Positions 44,205-53,969 of a DNA stretch of 64,000 nt are shown piece after piece. Below the pieces are notes generated by a model. It searched no databases. It was given only the letters and a program-made list of their open reading frames with translations, and was not told the DNA's origin. The DNA is taken from the NCBI RefSeq assembly GCF_014203555.1, contig NZ_JACHJH010000004.1, positions 1 to 64,000 on the forward strand. The letters run 5' to 3'. The stretch is from Streptomyces olivoverticillatus. Lineage in GTDB: Bacteria > Actinomycetota > Actinomycetes > Streptomycetales > Streptomycetaceae. Numbering within the stretch: the first letter of the stretch is position 1; every line of letters begins with the position of its first letter. A program made the position numbers and the translations under genes.

Positions 44205-47200
44205 ATGTCTACGCAGCCTGCCCCCGCCACCTTCGCCGACCTCGCCGCCCGCCTGCCCGAGCTGATGCTGCGCGACGCGCAGCGGCTGGGCCGGCGGCTG
44301 GAGGGCGCGCGCCGTATCCGCAAGCCCGAGGCCCGTACGGCCGTACTGGCCGAGATCGCGGCGGAGGCCGACACGGCCGAGCTGCGCGTCCTGGACCGGC
44401 GGGCCGCCGTCCCGGCCGTCGATTACCCCGAGCAGCTGCCCGTCAGCCAGAAGAAGGACGAGATCCTCGAGGCGATACGCGACCACCAGGTCGTGATCGT
44501 CGCCGGTGAGACGGGCTCCGGCAAGACCACCCAGATCCCGAAGATCTGCCTGGAGCTGGGCCGCGGCATCAAGGGCCTGATCGGCCACACCCAGCCCCGC
44601 CGCATCGCCGCGCGCACGGTCGCGGAGCGGGTCGCCGAGGAGCTGCGGACGCCGCTGGGCGAGGCGGTCGGCTGGAAGGTGCGCTTCACCGACCAGGTCG
44701 GCGGCCGGACCATGGTCAAGCTGATGACCGACGGCATCCTGCTGGCGGAGATCCAGACCGACCGTGAGCTGCGCCAGTACGACACGATCATCATCGACGA
44801 GGCGCACGAGCGCAGCCTCAACATCGACTTCATCCTGGGCTACCTGGCCCAGCTGCTCCCCCGGCGCCCCGACCTCAAGGTCGTGATCACCTCCGCCACC
44901 ATCGACCCGGAGCGCTTCTCCCGTCACTTCGGCGACGCCCCGATCGTCGAGGTCAGCGGCCGTACGTATCCGGTGGAGGTCCGCTACCGGCCGCTGCTGG
45001 AGGAGGATGCGAGCGACTCCGACCGCGACCAGATCACGGCGATCTGCGACGCCGTGGACGAGCTGCAGAAAGAGGGGCCGGGCGACGTCCTGGTCTTCCT
45101 CTCGGGCGAGCGGGAGATCCGCGACACCGCCGACGCCCTGGAGAAGAAGAAGTACCGGTTCACCGAGGTCCTGCCGCTGTACGCGCGGCTGTCGCACGCC
45201 GAGCAGCACCGCGTCTTCCAGCGGCACACGGGCCGCCGGATCGTCCTGGCGACGAACGTCGCGGAGACCTCGCTGACGGTCCCGGGCATCCGCTACGTGA
45301 TCGACCCCGGCTTCGCCCGCATCTCCCGCTACAGCCACCGCACCAAGGTCCAGCGCCTGCCGATCGAGCCGGTCTCGCAGGCCAGCGCCAATCAGCGCAA
45401 GGGCCGCTGCGGCCGCACCAGCGACGGCATCTGCATCCGGCTGTACTCGGAGGACGACTTCCTCTCCCGCCCGGAGTTCACCGACGCGGAGATCCTCCGT
45501 ACGAACCTGGCGTCCGTCATCCTCCAGATGACCGCGGCCGGGCTCGGCGACATCGAGAAGTTCCCCTTCATCGACCCGCCGGACCGCCGCAACATCAAGG
45601 ACGGCGTCGACCTGCTGCAGGAGCTCGGCGCCCTGGATCCGCAGCAGAAGGACCCCAAGAAGCGGCTCACCCCGATGGGCCGCCAGCTCTCGCAGCTGCC
45701 GGTGGACCCGCGGCTGGCCCGGATGGTGCTGGAGGCCGACCGCAACGGCTGCGTCCGCGAGGTCATGGTCATCGCTGCCGCGCTGTCCATCCAGGACCCG
45801 CGCGAGCGCCCCTCCGACAAGCAGCAGCAGGCCGACCAGCAGCACGCCCGCTTCAAGGACGAGACGAGCGACTTCCTCGCCTTCCTCAACCTGTGGCGCT
45901 ATGTGCGCGAGCAGCAGAAGACGCTGTCGTCGTCCGCCTTCCGCCGCATGTGCAAGTCGGAGTACCTGAACTACCTGCGCATACGCGAATGGCAGGACAT
46001 CTACTACCAGCTGCGTACGGTCGCCAAGACGATGGGCATCCACCTCGCCGAGGAGGAGGCCGCGCCGGAGCGCGTGCACCAGTCGCTGCTGTCGGGTCTG
46101 CTGTCGCACATCGGCCTCAAAGATGCCGAGAAGAACAACGAGTACGTCGGTGCCCGCAGCGCCAAGTTCGCCGTCTTCCCGGGTTCCGCCCTCTTCAAGA
46201 AGCCGCCGCGCTGGGTGATGTCGGCCGAGCTGGTGGAGACGTCCCGGCTGTGGGCGCGCGTCAACGCCCGCATCGAGCCGGAGTGGGTCGAGCCGCTCGC
46301 CCAGCACCTGGTGAAGCGGACCTACAGCGAGCCGCACTGGGAGCAGAAGCAGGCCGCCGTGATGGCGTACGAGCGGGTGACGCTCTACGGCGTGCCGATC
46401 GTGGCCCAGCGGAAGGTCAACTACGGGCGCATCGACCCGGAGACCAGCCGTGAGCTGTTCATCCGCAACGCCCTGGTGGAGGGCGACTGGCGCACCCATC
46501 ACCAGTTCTTCCACGACAACCGCAAACTGCTCGGCGAGGTCGAGGAGTTGGAGCACCGCGCCCGCCGTCGCGACATCCTCGTGGACGACGAGACGCTCTT
46601 CGACTTCTACGACCAGCGGCTGCCCGAACACGTCGTCTCCGGTGCGCACTTCGACTCCTGGTGGAAGCACAAGCGGCGCGACGAGCCGGAGTTGCTCAAC
46701 TTCGAGCAGTCGATGCTCATCAACGAGAACGCCGAGGCGGTCACCAAGGACGACTATCCGGACTCCTGGCGTCAGGGCCGGCTCAAGTTCAAGGTGACGT
46801 ACCAGTTCGAGCCGGGGGCGGATGCCGACGGCGTGACCGTGCACATCCCCCTCCAGGTCCTCAACCAGGTCTCGGCCGAGGGCTTCGACTGGCAGATCCC
46901 CGGCCTGCGCCAGGACCTGGTGACCGAGCTGATCCGCTCCCTGCCCAAGCCCGTCCGCCGCAACTGCGTCCCGGCGCCGGACTACGCCCGGCGCTTCCTG
47001 GACGGCGCCGTGCCCGTGCAGGAGCCGCTGCAGGCCGCGCTGGCGCGCGAGCTGCACCGGATGACGGGCGTGCGGGTGGAGGAGAGCGACTTCGACCCGG
47101 GCAAGGTGCCGGACCATCTGAAGATCACCTTCCGGGTGGTCGACGAGCGCAAGCGCAAGATGGCCGAGGACAAGGACCTGGAGGCGCTGCGGCTGGGGCT

Positions 47201-48146
47201 CAAGCCGAAGACCCAGGCCGCGATCACCAAGGCCTTCGAGCAGGCCGCGGAGTCCACCGGCGGCACCGTGCCGGAGCAGCGCTCCGGCCTGACCCGGTGG
47301 ACGGTCGGCACGCTCCCCCGCACCTTCGAGACGCGGCGCGCGGGCCAGCCGGTCAAGGCGTACCCGGCGCTGGTCGACGAGGGCGCGTCGGTGGCCGTGC
47401 GGCTCTTCGACACCGAGCCGGAGCAGCAGGAGGCGATGCGGGCGGGCGTCCGCCGCCTGATCCTGCTGAACCTGCCGTCCAACCCGGCGAAGTTCGCCCA
47501 GGACAAGCTCGGCAATCAGCAGAAGCTCGCCCTGTCGCGCAATCCGCACGGCTCGGTCCAGGCGCTCTTCGAGGACTGCGTCTCCGGCGCGGCCGACAAG
47601 CTGATCGCGGCGCACGGCGGGCCCGTGTGGGACGAGGAGTCCTTCCGCAAGCTCTTCGACGCCGTGCGCGCCGACATCGTGGACGCGACGCTGGACACCA
47701 TCCGGAAGGTGCAGGAGGTGCTGGCGGCCTGGCAGGCGTGCGAGCGCCGGCTCAAGGCCACCACGAGCCTGGTGCTGGTCCCCTCCCTCACGGACGTCAA
47801 GGAGCAGCTGGCCCAGCTGATCAAGCCGGGCTTCGTGACCGCCCACGGCGTGCGCAGGCTGCCGGACCTGCTGCGCTATCTGGTGGCCGTGGACCGGCGG
47901 CTGACCCAGCTGCCCACCAACGCCGAGCGGGACCGCTCCCGCATGGCGAAGGTGAAGGAGATGCAGGACGAGTACGCCTGGCTGCTGGAGCAGTTCCCGA
48001 AGGGGCGGCCCGTCCCCCAGGAGGCGCGGGACGTCCGCTGGATGATCGAGGAGCTGCGGGTGAGCTACTTCGCGCATGCGCTGGGCACCGCCTACCCGGT
48101 CTCCGACAAGCGGATCGTGAAGGCCATCGACCAGCTGGCCCCGTAG
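44205..48146 (+). CDS. hrpA: ATP-dependent RNA helicase HrpA
   Basis: This 1313-residue DEAH/RHA helicase has a short N-terminal helical region, Walker A AGETGSGKTTQIPKI near 100-114, the DEAH box IIIDEAHERSLNIDF, TSATIDPERF and the motif VI region NQRKGRCGRTSDG. The HA2/OB segments follow, then a long DUF3418-type C-terminal domain. The length matches HrpA of E. coli (about 1300). It is implicated in mRNA processing and rescue of stalled translation complexes. It lies between two tRNA-Asp genes. The 1404-codon frame on the other strand is a GC-rich shadow. Confidence 0.95.
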   Translation: MSTQPAPATFADLAARLPELMLRDAQRLGRRLEGARRIRKPEARTAVLAEIAAEADTAELRVLDRRAAVPAVDYPEQLPVSQKKDEILEAIRDHQVVIVAGETGSGKTTQIPKICLELGRGIKGLIGHTQPRRIAARTVAERVAEELRTPLGEAVGWKVRFTDQVGGRTMVKLMTDGILLAEIQTDRELRQYDTIIIDEAHERSLNIDFILGYLAQLLPRRPDLKVVITSATIDPERFSRHFGDAPIVEVSGRTYPVEVRYRPLLEEDASDSDRDQITAICDAVDELQKEGPGDVLVFLSGEREIRDTADALEKKKYRFTEVLPLYARLSHAEQHRVFQRHTGRRIVLATNVAETSLTVPGIRYVIDPGFARISRYSHRTKVQRLPIEPVSQASANQRKGRCGRTSDGICIRLYSEDDFLSRPEFTDAEILRTNLASVILQMTAAGLGDIEKFPFIDPPDRRNIKDGVDLLQELGALDPQQKDPKKRLTPMGRQLSQLPVDPRLARMVLEADRNGCVREVMVIAAALSIQDPRERPSDKQQQADQQHARFKDETSDFLAFLNLWRYVREQQKTLSSSAFRRMCKSEYLNYLRIREWQDIYYQLRTVAKTMGIHLAEEEAAPERVHQSLLSGLLSHIGLKDAEKNNEYVGARSAKFAVFPGSALFKKPPRWVMSAELVETSRLWARVNARIEPEWVEPLAQHLVKRTYSEPHWEQKQAAVMAYERVTLYGVPIVAQRKVNYGRIDPETSRELFIRNALVEGDWRTHHQFFHDNRKLLGEVEELEHRARRRDILVDDETLFDFYDQRLPEHVVSGAHFDSWWKHKRRDEPELLNFEQSMLINENAEAVTKDDYPDSWRQGRLKFKVTYQFEPGADADGVTVHIPLQVLNQVSAEGFDWQIPGLRQDLVTELIRSLPKPVRRNCVPAPDYARRFLDGAVPVQEPLQAALARELHRMTGVRVEESDFDPGKVPDHLKITFRVVDERKRKMAEDKDLEALRLGLKPKTQAAITKAFEQAAESTGGTVPEQRSGLTRWTVGTLPRTFETRRAGQPVKAYPALVDEGASVAVRLFDTEPEQQEAMRAGVRRLILLNLPSNPAKFAQDKLGNQQKLALSRNPHGSVQALFEDCVSGAADKLIAAHGGPVWDEESFRKLFDAVRADIVDATLDTIRKVQEVLAAWQACERRLKATTSLVLVPSLTDVKEQLAQLIKPGFVTAHGVRRLPDLLRYLVAVDRRLTQLPTNAERDRSRMAKVKEMQDEYAWLLEQFPKGRPVPQEARDVRWMIEELRVSYFAHALGTAYPVSDKRIVKAIDQLAP

Positions 48147-48260
48147 CGGGCGGGCCGCGCCCGCCGCTGTGCCGCACGCCTCACCGAGCTGGTTCGACCG
48201 CACCCCCTGACCTGCTGTAGAGTCTGTTTCGCAAGCCCGCGGGAGCGGGCAGCACAGCAA

Positions 48261-48335
48261 GGTCCTGTGGAGCAGTTTGGAGTGCTCGCCACCCTGTCAA
48301 GGTGGAGGCCGCGGGTTCAAATCCCGTCAGGACCG
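48261..48335 (+). tRNA. tRNA-Asp (anticodon GTC), second copy
   Basis: Identical to 43934-44008, including the AGCAA just before it. It carries its own terminator at 48343-48376. Confidence 0.95.
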
Positions 48336-48342
48336 CATAGAC

Positions 48343-48376
48343 TGAGGCCCGCACCCTGGATAGGGTGCGGGCCTCA
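48343..48376 (+). terminator. Terminator of tRNA-Asp
   Basis: TGAGGCCCGCACCCT pairs with AGGGTGCGGGCCTCA over a short loop, 7 bp after tRNA-Asp. Confidence 0.85.
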
Positions 48377-48445
48377 GTGCTATCGCGCGGCCCCCGGCCC
48401 GAGGCGGCGGAGGCCGCGACCGCGGCGGAGCCGCCACCGACTGGG

Positions 48446-48463
48446 TAAATCCCGTCAGGACCG
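48446..48463 (+). repeat. Short tRNA-Asp 3'-end fragment
   Basis: Eighteen bases (AAATCCCGTCAGGACCGC) repeat the T-loop to 3' end of tRNA-Asp exactly. They are followed by another terminator hairpin, as after a real tRNA. Probably a scar of a lost tRNA copy or of an attachment site. Confidence 0.7.
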
Positions 48464-48473
48464 CATTACTTGA

Positions 48474-48500
48474 AGGCCCGGATCCCTCGGATCCGGGCCT
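48474..48500 (+). terminator. Terminator after the tRNA-Asp fragment
   Basis: AGGCCCGGATCC and GGATCCGGGCCT form a perfect stem around a 3-nt loop. Confidence 0.8.
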
Positions 48501-48566
48501 CCGTGCATATCTCCTTGACTGCGACACGTGCCAGGGGTACCCAGTCATTGGGAGGTGCTGCGCCCC

Positions 48567-48752
48567 ATGACGACGACCACCCGGACCGAAGAGAAGCGGA
48601 CGGAGAGCATCCGGCACGAGACCCGGGCGCTGCTGCGTGCCCATCTCTCCGCCGCCGCCGGCTACCGCCACCTGACGAGACACTGCTCGGTCTGCCATCG
48701 CCTGCTGCGGCTCGCGCAGGAGGCCAAGGACGAAAGTCCGCCCTTGCGGTGA
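48567..48752 (+). CDS. Small DUF6274-like protein
   Basis: This 61-residue basic protein is largely helical (RHETRALLRAHLSAAAGYRH) with a C-terminal HCSVCHRLLRLA segment whose Cys and His residues could bind a metal. GGGAGGT lies upstream of ATG 48567. I recognise it tentatively as a Streptomyces-restricted small family without known function. Confidence 0.6.
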   Translation: MTTTTRTEEKRTESIRHETRALLRAHLSAAAGYRHLTRHCSVCHRLLRLAQEAKDESPPLR

Positions 48753-49172
48753 CCAACGACGGCCCGCCCGGCGGCAGTCGAGGCGCCGGACGGGCCCCGG
48801 TCGTGAACGAAAGTTCCTTTACCGCACAGACACGGCGAGCGACAAGCACGTCACGCTGTGACGGGAGTCACCGAAAGAGTTTCCGCGAAGGGGGAACTTA
48901 CCCCCTGCCTACACCTGGTCAATTTAATATGTGCAATTGCACTTACCCCCCGAGGGGCCCGGGATCCCCTTGCCGCGCACGGCCGGCGGCAAGCGTCGGC
49001 GCATAAAAAAGATCGCGCTGGACCCGGCGGAGTCCAGCGCGATCGACGACTCGCCCAAGTCGGTGGGCTCGGATGCTGTTGGGGCAGGCATCCCGTCGCT
49101 GTCTTGCTGTGGAGCTTTGGTGGGCTGCTTACCGGGTTGGGGGCCCCGGAAATCGCCCGGTCATGCTGTTGT
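48753..49172. other. Non-coding region downstream of bldC
   Basis: A 420-bp gap between the convergent small gene and bldC. It holds an AT-rich patch with a 12-bp palindrome at 48931-48942 and the bldC terminator at 49011-49044. Confidence 0.5.
49011..49044 (-). terminator. Rho-independent terminator of bldC
   Basis: Read on the minus strand, a perfect 13-bp stem (GATCGCGCTGGAC and complement) with an 8-nt loop is followed by a run of six T. It lies about 130 bp after the bldC stop. Confidence 0.88.
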
Positions 49173-49379
49173 TCAGGCCTCGCTGCGCTGCTGCGGAATG
49201 CCCGCCAGCAGGGCACGGACCTCCGCTTCGCGGTATCGCCGGTGTCCTCCGAGCGTGCGGATGGACGTGAGCTTGCCAGCCTTCGCCCAGCGGGTGACCG
49301 TCTTCGGGTCCACGCGGAACATCGTGGCAACCTCAGCCGGGGTCAGCAGCGGCTCGGCATCAGGGGTGCGAGCGGTCAT
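49173..49379 (-). CDS. bldC: Developmental regulator BldC
   Basis: This 68-residue MerR-like DNA-binding protein matches BldC of Streptomyces as I recall it. The helix-turn-helix is LLTPAEVATMFRVDPKTVTRW and the wing is LGGHRRYREAEVR. It lacks the effector-binding coiled coil of true MerR proteins. BldC binds DNA cooperatively as head-to-tail oligomers on direct repeats and delays the switch to sporulation. It is downstream of a 480-bp leader and is followed by its own terminator, so it is probably monocistronic. Confidence 0.96.
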   Translation of the reverse strand: MTARTPDAEPLLTPAEVATMFRVDPKTVTRWAKAGKLTSIRTLGGHRRYREAEVRALLAGIPQQRSEA

Positions 49380-49861
49380 GAGCGGCCTCCTCGGGAGAAC
49401 CGAACCATCACGTCGGTTCTTTCCTCTAAATTCTGCACCTTGACCCGCGTTGCCCGAAATGGCGGACGCGGGCCGAGTCGGTTATAGGACGAACGGCTTG
49501 TCCTCGGCACTACAACTACACCATCTGTCCAGCCACGTCGGCCAAACCGATGGAATTGCCCTCTCAGGTGTTCAACCTCGACGGAAGCCGATGGACCATG
49601 CCATAGCGGACAGTCACATCGCCGTGACGATCAGTCACAACGGGATCACCAGCCACCAGACCCGTCAAGGAGTGCGATAGGAGCGCAATACCGAACTATC
49701 CGCCCCTACTTGGGCGGAAGGAGCCCCTCCCGGACTCCTTGTCCTATTTTGCCACGAGGATGGGCGATGAGCGCAAGACCTGAAGTAAGTGCGATAGGTC
49801 ACGGTTGTGGCAATGGCCCGGATCGGGACCTAGGTCCCGGCGGCCCCGGCCGCCGCTGAAG
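49380..49861. promoter_or_regulatory. bldC upstream region
   Basis: About 480 bp without a gene between bldC and the 3' end of the next minus-strand gene. Its lower GC content fits a promoter region. I see no riboswitch fold. Confidence 0.45.
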
Positions 49862-50782
49862 TCAGTTGGCGAACTGACGGTCCCGGACCGCCCGCCAACG
49901 CTCCGTCAGCCGCTCGTACGCCTCGCCCGCCCGCACCCCGTCTCCCGCCCGCAGCGCCGCCAGCCCCTCGGCCGTGTCGGCCGCGGAGTGATCCTCGGCC
50001 AACCATGCCTCCGGCACCATATGCACCAGCCCGCCGTAGTCCAGCTCCACCAGTGAGCGCGGGTGGAACTCTTCCAGCCAGCGGCCCACCTCCACCAGCC
50101 CGTCGATCAGCGGACCCTCCTCGATGGCGTCCCGGAGCGTGCGCAGCCCCCGGGCGACCCGCCGCCGTGCCTGGACCATGGGCGTGCGGTAGCGCAGGAC
50201 GAGCTCCTCGCCGCCGGGCTCGCTCTTGCCGTACTCGCGCTCCTCGTCGGAGAAGAGCACGAACCAGCGCAGCGGCACCTGCCAGGTGTGGGTCTTGATC
50301 CACGGCCGGGCGTCGGGATTGCGCTCCAGCCAGCGCTCGTAGTCCGCCTCCGCCTGCCGACGCACGACCGGCGGCAGCACTGCGTCCAGCACGGGCGCCG
50401 GAAAGCGCCGCGCCAGCTCCTCCAGCGCCAGCCAGCCGCGCAGCCGGGTCCGCCAGGGGCAGATGCACACCACGCCGTCCACCACCGCCACGAAGGCGTC
50501 GCCGCTCTCGTGCACCGGCACCGGTACGGGCGGGGTGGGCAGCAAGTCGGCCAGCGACCGACGCAGTTCGTCCTGGACGCCCGGCAGCGTCCCGCGGCGG
50601 GCGTAGCGCGCCCAGTGCGTCCGCTCGGGCTCGGGGAACGCGCCCAGGGGCTCGTAGACCCGTAGATATGCCGCGTACGGCACGGTCACCGACGACGCCA
50701 GGCCCACGCTCGCTCCCTCAAGCTGTAGGTCACCCCCGGGGAGTCGCGGGTGCCACTCCCCGTACTGTCCAAATCGTCCCAT
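49862..50782 (-). CDS. Conserved hypothetical protein
   Basis: This 306-residue soluble protein is found, from memory, in the same place beside vdh in Streptomyces. Features: Trp-rich motif [21 protein letters not shown] (middle, about 155-175) and helical C-terminus ending [11 protein letters not shown]. No signal peptide, membrane segment or catalytic motif is recognised. ATG 50782 is the first that gives the conserved start [12 protein letters not shown]. It is divergent from vdh with about 130 bp between them. Confidence 0.7.
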   Translation of the reverse strand: MGRFGQYGEWHPRLPGGDLQLEGASVGLASSVTVPYAAYLRVYEPLGAFPEPERTHWARYARRGTLPGVQDELRRSLADLLPTPPVPVPVHESGDAFVAVVDGVVCICPWRTRLRGWLALEELARRFPAPVLDAVLPPVVRRQAEADYERWLERNPDARPWIKTHTWQVPLRWFVLFSDEEREYGKSEPGGEELVLRYRTPMVQARRRVARGLRTLRDAIEEGPLIDGLVEVGRWLEEFHPRSLVELDYGGLVHMVPEAWLAEDHSAADTAEGLAALRAGDGVRAGEAYERLTERWRAVRDRQFAN

Positions 50783-50912
50783 GGCGCCGGACCCCGGGAG
50801 AGTGATCCTCGGCACGAGACCCGTACGCCGGGCCGACAGGTCTTACCCTCGTGCCAACCGGCCCTCCACCACCCCTCGGAGGGCGACCTCCGCGACTTAT
50901 GGAGTCACCACC

Positions 50913-52085
50913 GTGACTGACGTACGTCCCTCCGCCGACGGCGTGCTGCACACCCTGTTCGGATCCGAACAGGGCGGCCACGAGCAGGTCGTGCTCTGCC
51001 AGGACCGCGAGACCGGCCTCAAGGCCGTGATCGCCATCCACTCCACCGCCCTGGGCCCGGCCCTCGGCGGCACCCGCTTCTACCCGTACGCCTCCGAGGA
51101 GGAGGCGGTCCGCGACGCCCTCAACCTCTCGCGCGGCATGTCGTACAAGAACGCCCTGGCCGGGCTGGATCACGGCGGCGGCAAGGCCGTGATCATCGGC
51201 GACCCCGATCTGATCAAGTCCGAGCAACTGCTCATGGCCTACGGAAGATTCGTGGCCTCGCTCGGCGGTCTTTACGTCACCGCCTGCGATGTGGGCACGT
51301 ATGTACAGGACATGGACGTCGTGGCCCGCGAGAGCCGCTGGACCACCGGCCGCTCCCCCGAGCAGGGCGGCGCCGGCGACTCCTCCGTGCTCACCGCCTT
51401 CGGCGTCTTCCAGGGCATGCGGGCCGCCGCGCAGACCCAGTGGGGCGAGCCGACGCTGCGCGGCCGCCGGGTCGGCGTCGCGGGCGTGGGCAAGGTGGGC
51501 CACTACCTCGTCGAGCACCTGGTGGAGGACGGCGCGGAGGTCGTGATCACGGACGTCCGTGCGGAGGCCGTGCAGCGCATCATCGCCCGGCACCCGCAGG
51601 TCACCGCCGTGTCCGACGCGGACGTCCTGGTCCGCACGCCGCTCGACGTCTACGCCCCGTGCGCCCTCGGCGGCGCCCTGGACGACGCCACGGTGGCCGC
51701 CCTGACGGCGACGGTCGTCTGCGGCGCGGCCAACAACCAGCTCGCCCACCCCGGCGTCGAGAAGGACCTGGCCGACCGCGGCATCCTCTACGCCCCGGAC
51801 TACGTGGTGAACGCCGGTGGCGTGATCCAGGTCGCGGACGAGCTGCACGGTTTCGACTTCGACCGCGCCAAGGCGAAGGCCACCACGATTTTCGACACGA
51901 CGCTGGCCATATTCGATCGCGCCAAGGCGGACGGCATCCCGCCGGCCGTGGCGGCCGACCGGATCGCCGAGCAGCGCATGGCCGAGGCCCGGCAGCGGAC
52001 CGCGGAAGCCCGTGCGGTGGCGGCGAGCACGGCAGCCACGGACGTCACCGTGGCCGCAGAGGCCGCACTGGTCGCCGAGCGTTAG
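50913..52085 (+). CDS. vdh: Valine dehydrogenase
   Basis: This NAD-dependent branched-chain amino-acid dehydrogenase of the Glu/Leu/Phe/Val family has 390 residues. It oxidatively deaminates valine to 2-ketoisovalerate, supplying precursors for branched fatty acids and polyketides. Catalytic lysines are Lys79 (GMSYKNAL) and Lys91 (HGGGKAV), and the NAD fold begins [16 protein letters not shown] 50913 has GGAG 8 nt upstream. An Ala/Val/Glu-rich tail of about 25 residues extends beyond the family's usual end. Confidence 0.93.
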   Translation: MTDVRPSADGVLHTLFGSEQGGHEQVVLCQDRETGLKAVIAIHSTALGPALGGTRFYPYASEEEAVRDALNLSRGMSYKNALAGLDHGGGKAVIIGDPDLIKSEQLLMAYGRFVASLGGLYVTACDVGTYVQDMDVVARESRWTTGRSPEQGGAGDSSVLTAFGVFQGMRAAAQTQWGEPTLRGRRVGVAGVGKVGHYLVEHLVEDGAEVVITDVRAEAVQRIIARHPQVTAVSDADVLVRTPLDVYAPCALGGALDDATVAALTATVVCGAANNQLAHPGVEKDLADRGILYAPDYVVNAGGVIQVADELHGFDFDRAKAKATTIFDTTLAIFDRAKADGIPPAVAADRIAEQRMAEARQRTAEARAVAASTAATDVTVAAEAALVAER

Positions 52086-52436
52086 CCCGGCCGCACCCGT
52101 CCGGGCGGTCCGTCCGCCCGCTCGGGTGAGCGGTACCCGCACAGTGGTCCCCACAGACGCGCCGCCGGGAGGTGGTGAACGAGAGATCTCTCACCACCCC
52201 TCGGCGGGTCGGCGTCCAGGACACGTTAAAATCGCAGCTGACCAGCGAGTACGGGGCTTCTCGCAGGTTCTGCTGCGTGGCACGTCATGCGGGCGACGTA
52301 CCGTATGGCCGCGGAAGCAGGTACCGTTGAAGCTCTACAGGCCGGACACCTCTACAGGGGTCCGCTCTGACTCATGAACGTGAACGCGTGTCAAGACTCT
52401 GGGGCCGTCGAGCCCCGTCAATGAGGGGGTCGAGCC
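52086..52436. other. Intergenic region before the DUF3073 gene
   Basis: About 350 bp without a supported gene. It presumably holds the promoter of the DUF3073 gene; short GC hairpins occur near 52400-52430. Confidence 0.4.
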
Positions 52437-52694
52437 ATGGGGCGCGGCCGGGCCAAGGCCAAGCAGACAAAGGTCGCCCGCCAGCTGAAGTACAACAGCG
52501 GCGGGACCGACCTCTCACGTCTGGCCAATGAGCTGGGCGCATCGCAGCCGGCGCTGAAGCAGCCGCCGGAGAGCGAGCCGCTCGAGGACGAGCTGGAAGA
52601 CGACCCGTACGCTCAGTACGCGGCGCGTTACAACGACGATGAGGACGAGGACGACCAGACGTCCGAGCAGTCCGCCTATCGTCGCCGCGCTTGA
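52437..52694 (+). CDS. DUF3073 family protein
   Basis: This 85-residue protein has a basic N-terminus (GRGRAKAKQTKVARQLKY) and a very acidic C-terminal part (YNDDEDEDDQTSEQS). It matches DUF3073, conserved in actinobacteria and of unknown role. The charge pattern suggests binding to nucleic acid or ribosomes, which is inference. A terminator hairpin follows. Confidence 0.88.
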   Translation: MGRGRAKAKQTKVARQLKYNSGGTDLSRLANELGASQPALKQPPESEPLEDELEDDPYAQYAARYNDDEDEDDQTSEQSAYRRRA

Positions 52695-52708
52695 CGCGAT
52701 AACTCTCA

Positions 52709-52740
52709 CCGGCCCGGTCCGGGGCCTCGCCCCGGGCCGG
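52709..52740 (+). terminator. Terminator after the DUF3073 gene
   Basis: CCGGCCCGG and CCGGGCCGG flank an inner GGGGC/GCCCC stem, giving a long hairpin 15 bp after the stop. Confidence 0.75.
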
Positions 52741-52852
52741 GTTCTGTGCTGCCCAGACGCTGGCGCTGTGCCGTGCCGACCACTCCGGTGCGGGCCGGAT
52801 GTGCCCACCCGTGCCGCCCTGCGGCACGACTGCCCACACCCGGCTCACTCGA

Positions 52853-53923
52853 TCAGCTCGCGTAGTCACCATTCAAGGCCACGGCCTCTGCGTGGTCGCC
52901 GCGCTCGGTGATCTCTCCCGCTACCCAGGCGTCCACGCCCCGGTCGGCGAAGGTCGCCAGCGCCACGTCCACGGACTCCTGCGGTACGACGGCCATCATG
53001 CCGACGCCCATGTTCAGGGTCTTCTCCAGCTCGAGCCGCTCGACGCCGCCGAGCTTCCCCACCAGGTCGAAGACCGCGCCCGGCGCCCAGGTCGAGCGGT
53101 CGACGGTCGCGTGCAGGTGGTCCGGGATCACCCGGGCCAGGTTGTTGGCGAGCCCGCCGCCGGTGATGTGCGAGAAGGCGTGCACCTCGGCCGTACGGGT
53201 GAGGGCCAGACAGTCCAGCGAGTAGATCCGGGTGGGCTCCAGCAGCTCCTCGCCGAGGGTGCGGCCGAACTCCGGAACCTCGCGGTCCAGCTCCCAGCCG
53301 GCACGGTCGAAGAGCACATGGCGGACCAGCGAGTACCCGTTCGAGTGAAGTCCGGACGAGGCCATCGCGATGACGGCGTCACCCGTACGGATGAGGTCCG
53401 CACCGAGCAGCCGGTCGGCCTCGACCACGCCGGTGCCGGCGCCGGCGACGTCGAACTCGTCCGCGCCGAGCAGACCCGGGTGCTCGGCGGTCTCGCCGCC
53501 GACGAGGGCGCAGCCCGCGAGGGTGCAGCCCTCGGCGATGCCCTTGACGATGGCGGCCACGCGCTCCGGGTAGACCTTGCCGACGCAGATGTAGTCGGTC
53601 ATGAACAGCGGCTCGGCGCCGCAGACGACCAGGTCGTCCACGACCATGCCGACCAGGTCGTGGCCGATGGTGTCGTAGACGCCCATCCGGCGGGCGATGT
53701 CGACCTTGGTGCCGACGCCGTCGGTCGCGGAGGCGAGCAGCGGGCGCTCGTACCGCTTGAGGGCGGAGGCGTCGAAGAGGCCGGCGAAGCCGCCGAGGCC
53801 CCCGACGACCTCGGGGCGGGTGGCCTTCTTCACCCACTGCTTCATCAGTTCGACGGCGCGGTCGCCCGCTTCGATGTCGACGCCCGCGCTTGCGTAGCTG
53901 GCACCGGTGGTCTCAGAAGACAT
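52853..53923 (-). CDS. purM: Phosphoribosylformylglycinamidine cyclo-ligase
   Basis: This 356-residue AIR synthetase catalyses ATP-dependent ring closure to aminoimidazole ribotide, step 5 of purine synthesis. Family motifs are visible: SYASAGVDIEAGDRAV near the start, LLASATDGVGTKVDIA and HSNGYSLVRHVL later, with ITGGGLANNLARV near 263. The length is normal. It lies 46 bp downstream of purF on the same strand, so one transcript is likely. Confidence 0.96.
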   Translation of the reverse strand: MSSETTGASYASAGVDIEAGDRAVELMKQWVKKATRPEVVGGLGGFAGLFDASALKRYERPLLASATDGVGTKVDIARRMGVYDTIGHDLVGMVVDDLVVCGAEPLFMTDYICVGKVYPERVAAIVKGIAEGCTLAGCALVGGETAEHPGLLGADEFDVAGAGTGVVEADRLLGADLIRTGDAVIAMASSGLHSNGYSLVRHVLFDRAGWELDREVPEFGRTLGEELLEPTRIYSLDCLALTRTAEVHAFSHITGGGLANNLARVIPDHLHATVDRSTWAPGAVFDLVGKLGGVERLELEKTLNMGVGMMAVVPQESVDVALATFADRGVDAWVAGEITERGDHAEAVALNGDYAS

Positions 53924-53969
53924 GGTCTTGAGATCTTTCGTGTCGTTCGTAACTACGGGTGGGCGAGCG

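Noticed and set aside
44046..48260. 1404-codon minus-strand frame across hrpA
   Set aside because: Opposite-strand shadow of a GC-rich gene; hrpA has clear helicase motifs and normal length.
48336..48463. A third functional tRNA-Asp
   Set aside because: Only the last 18 bases of the tRNA are present.
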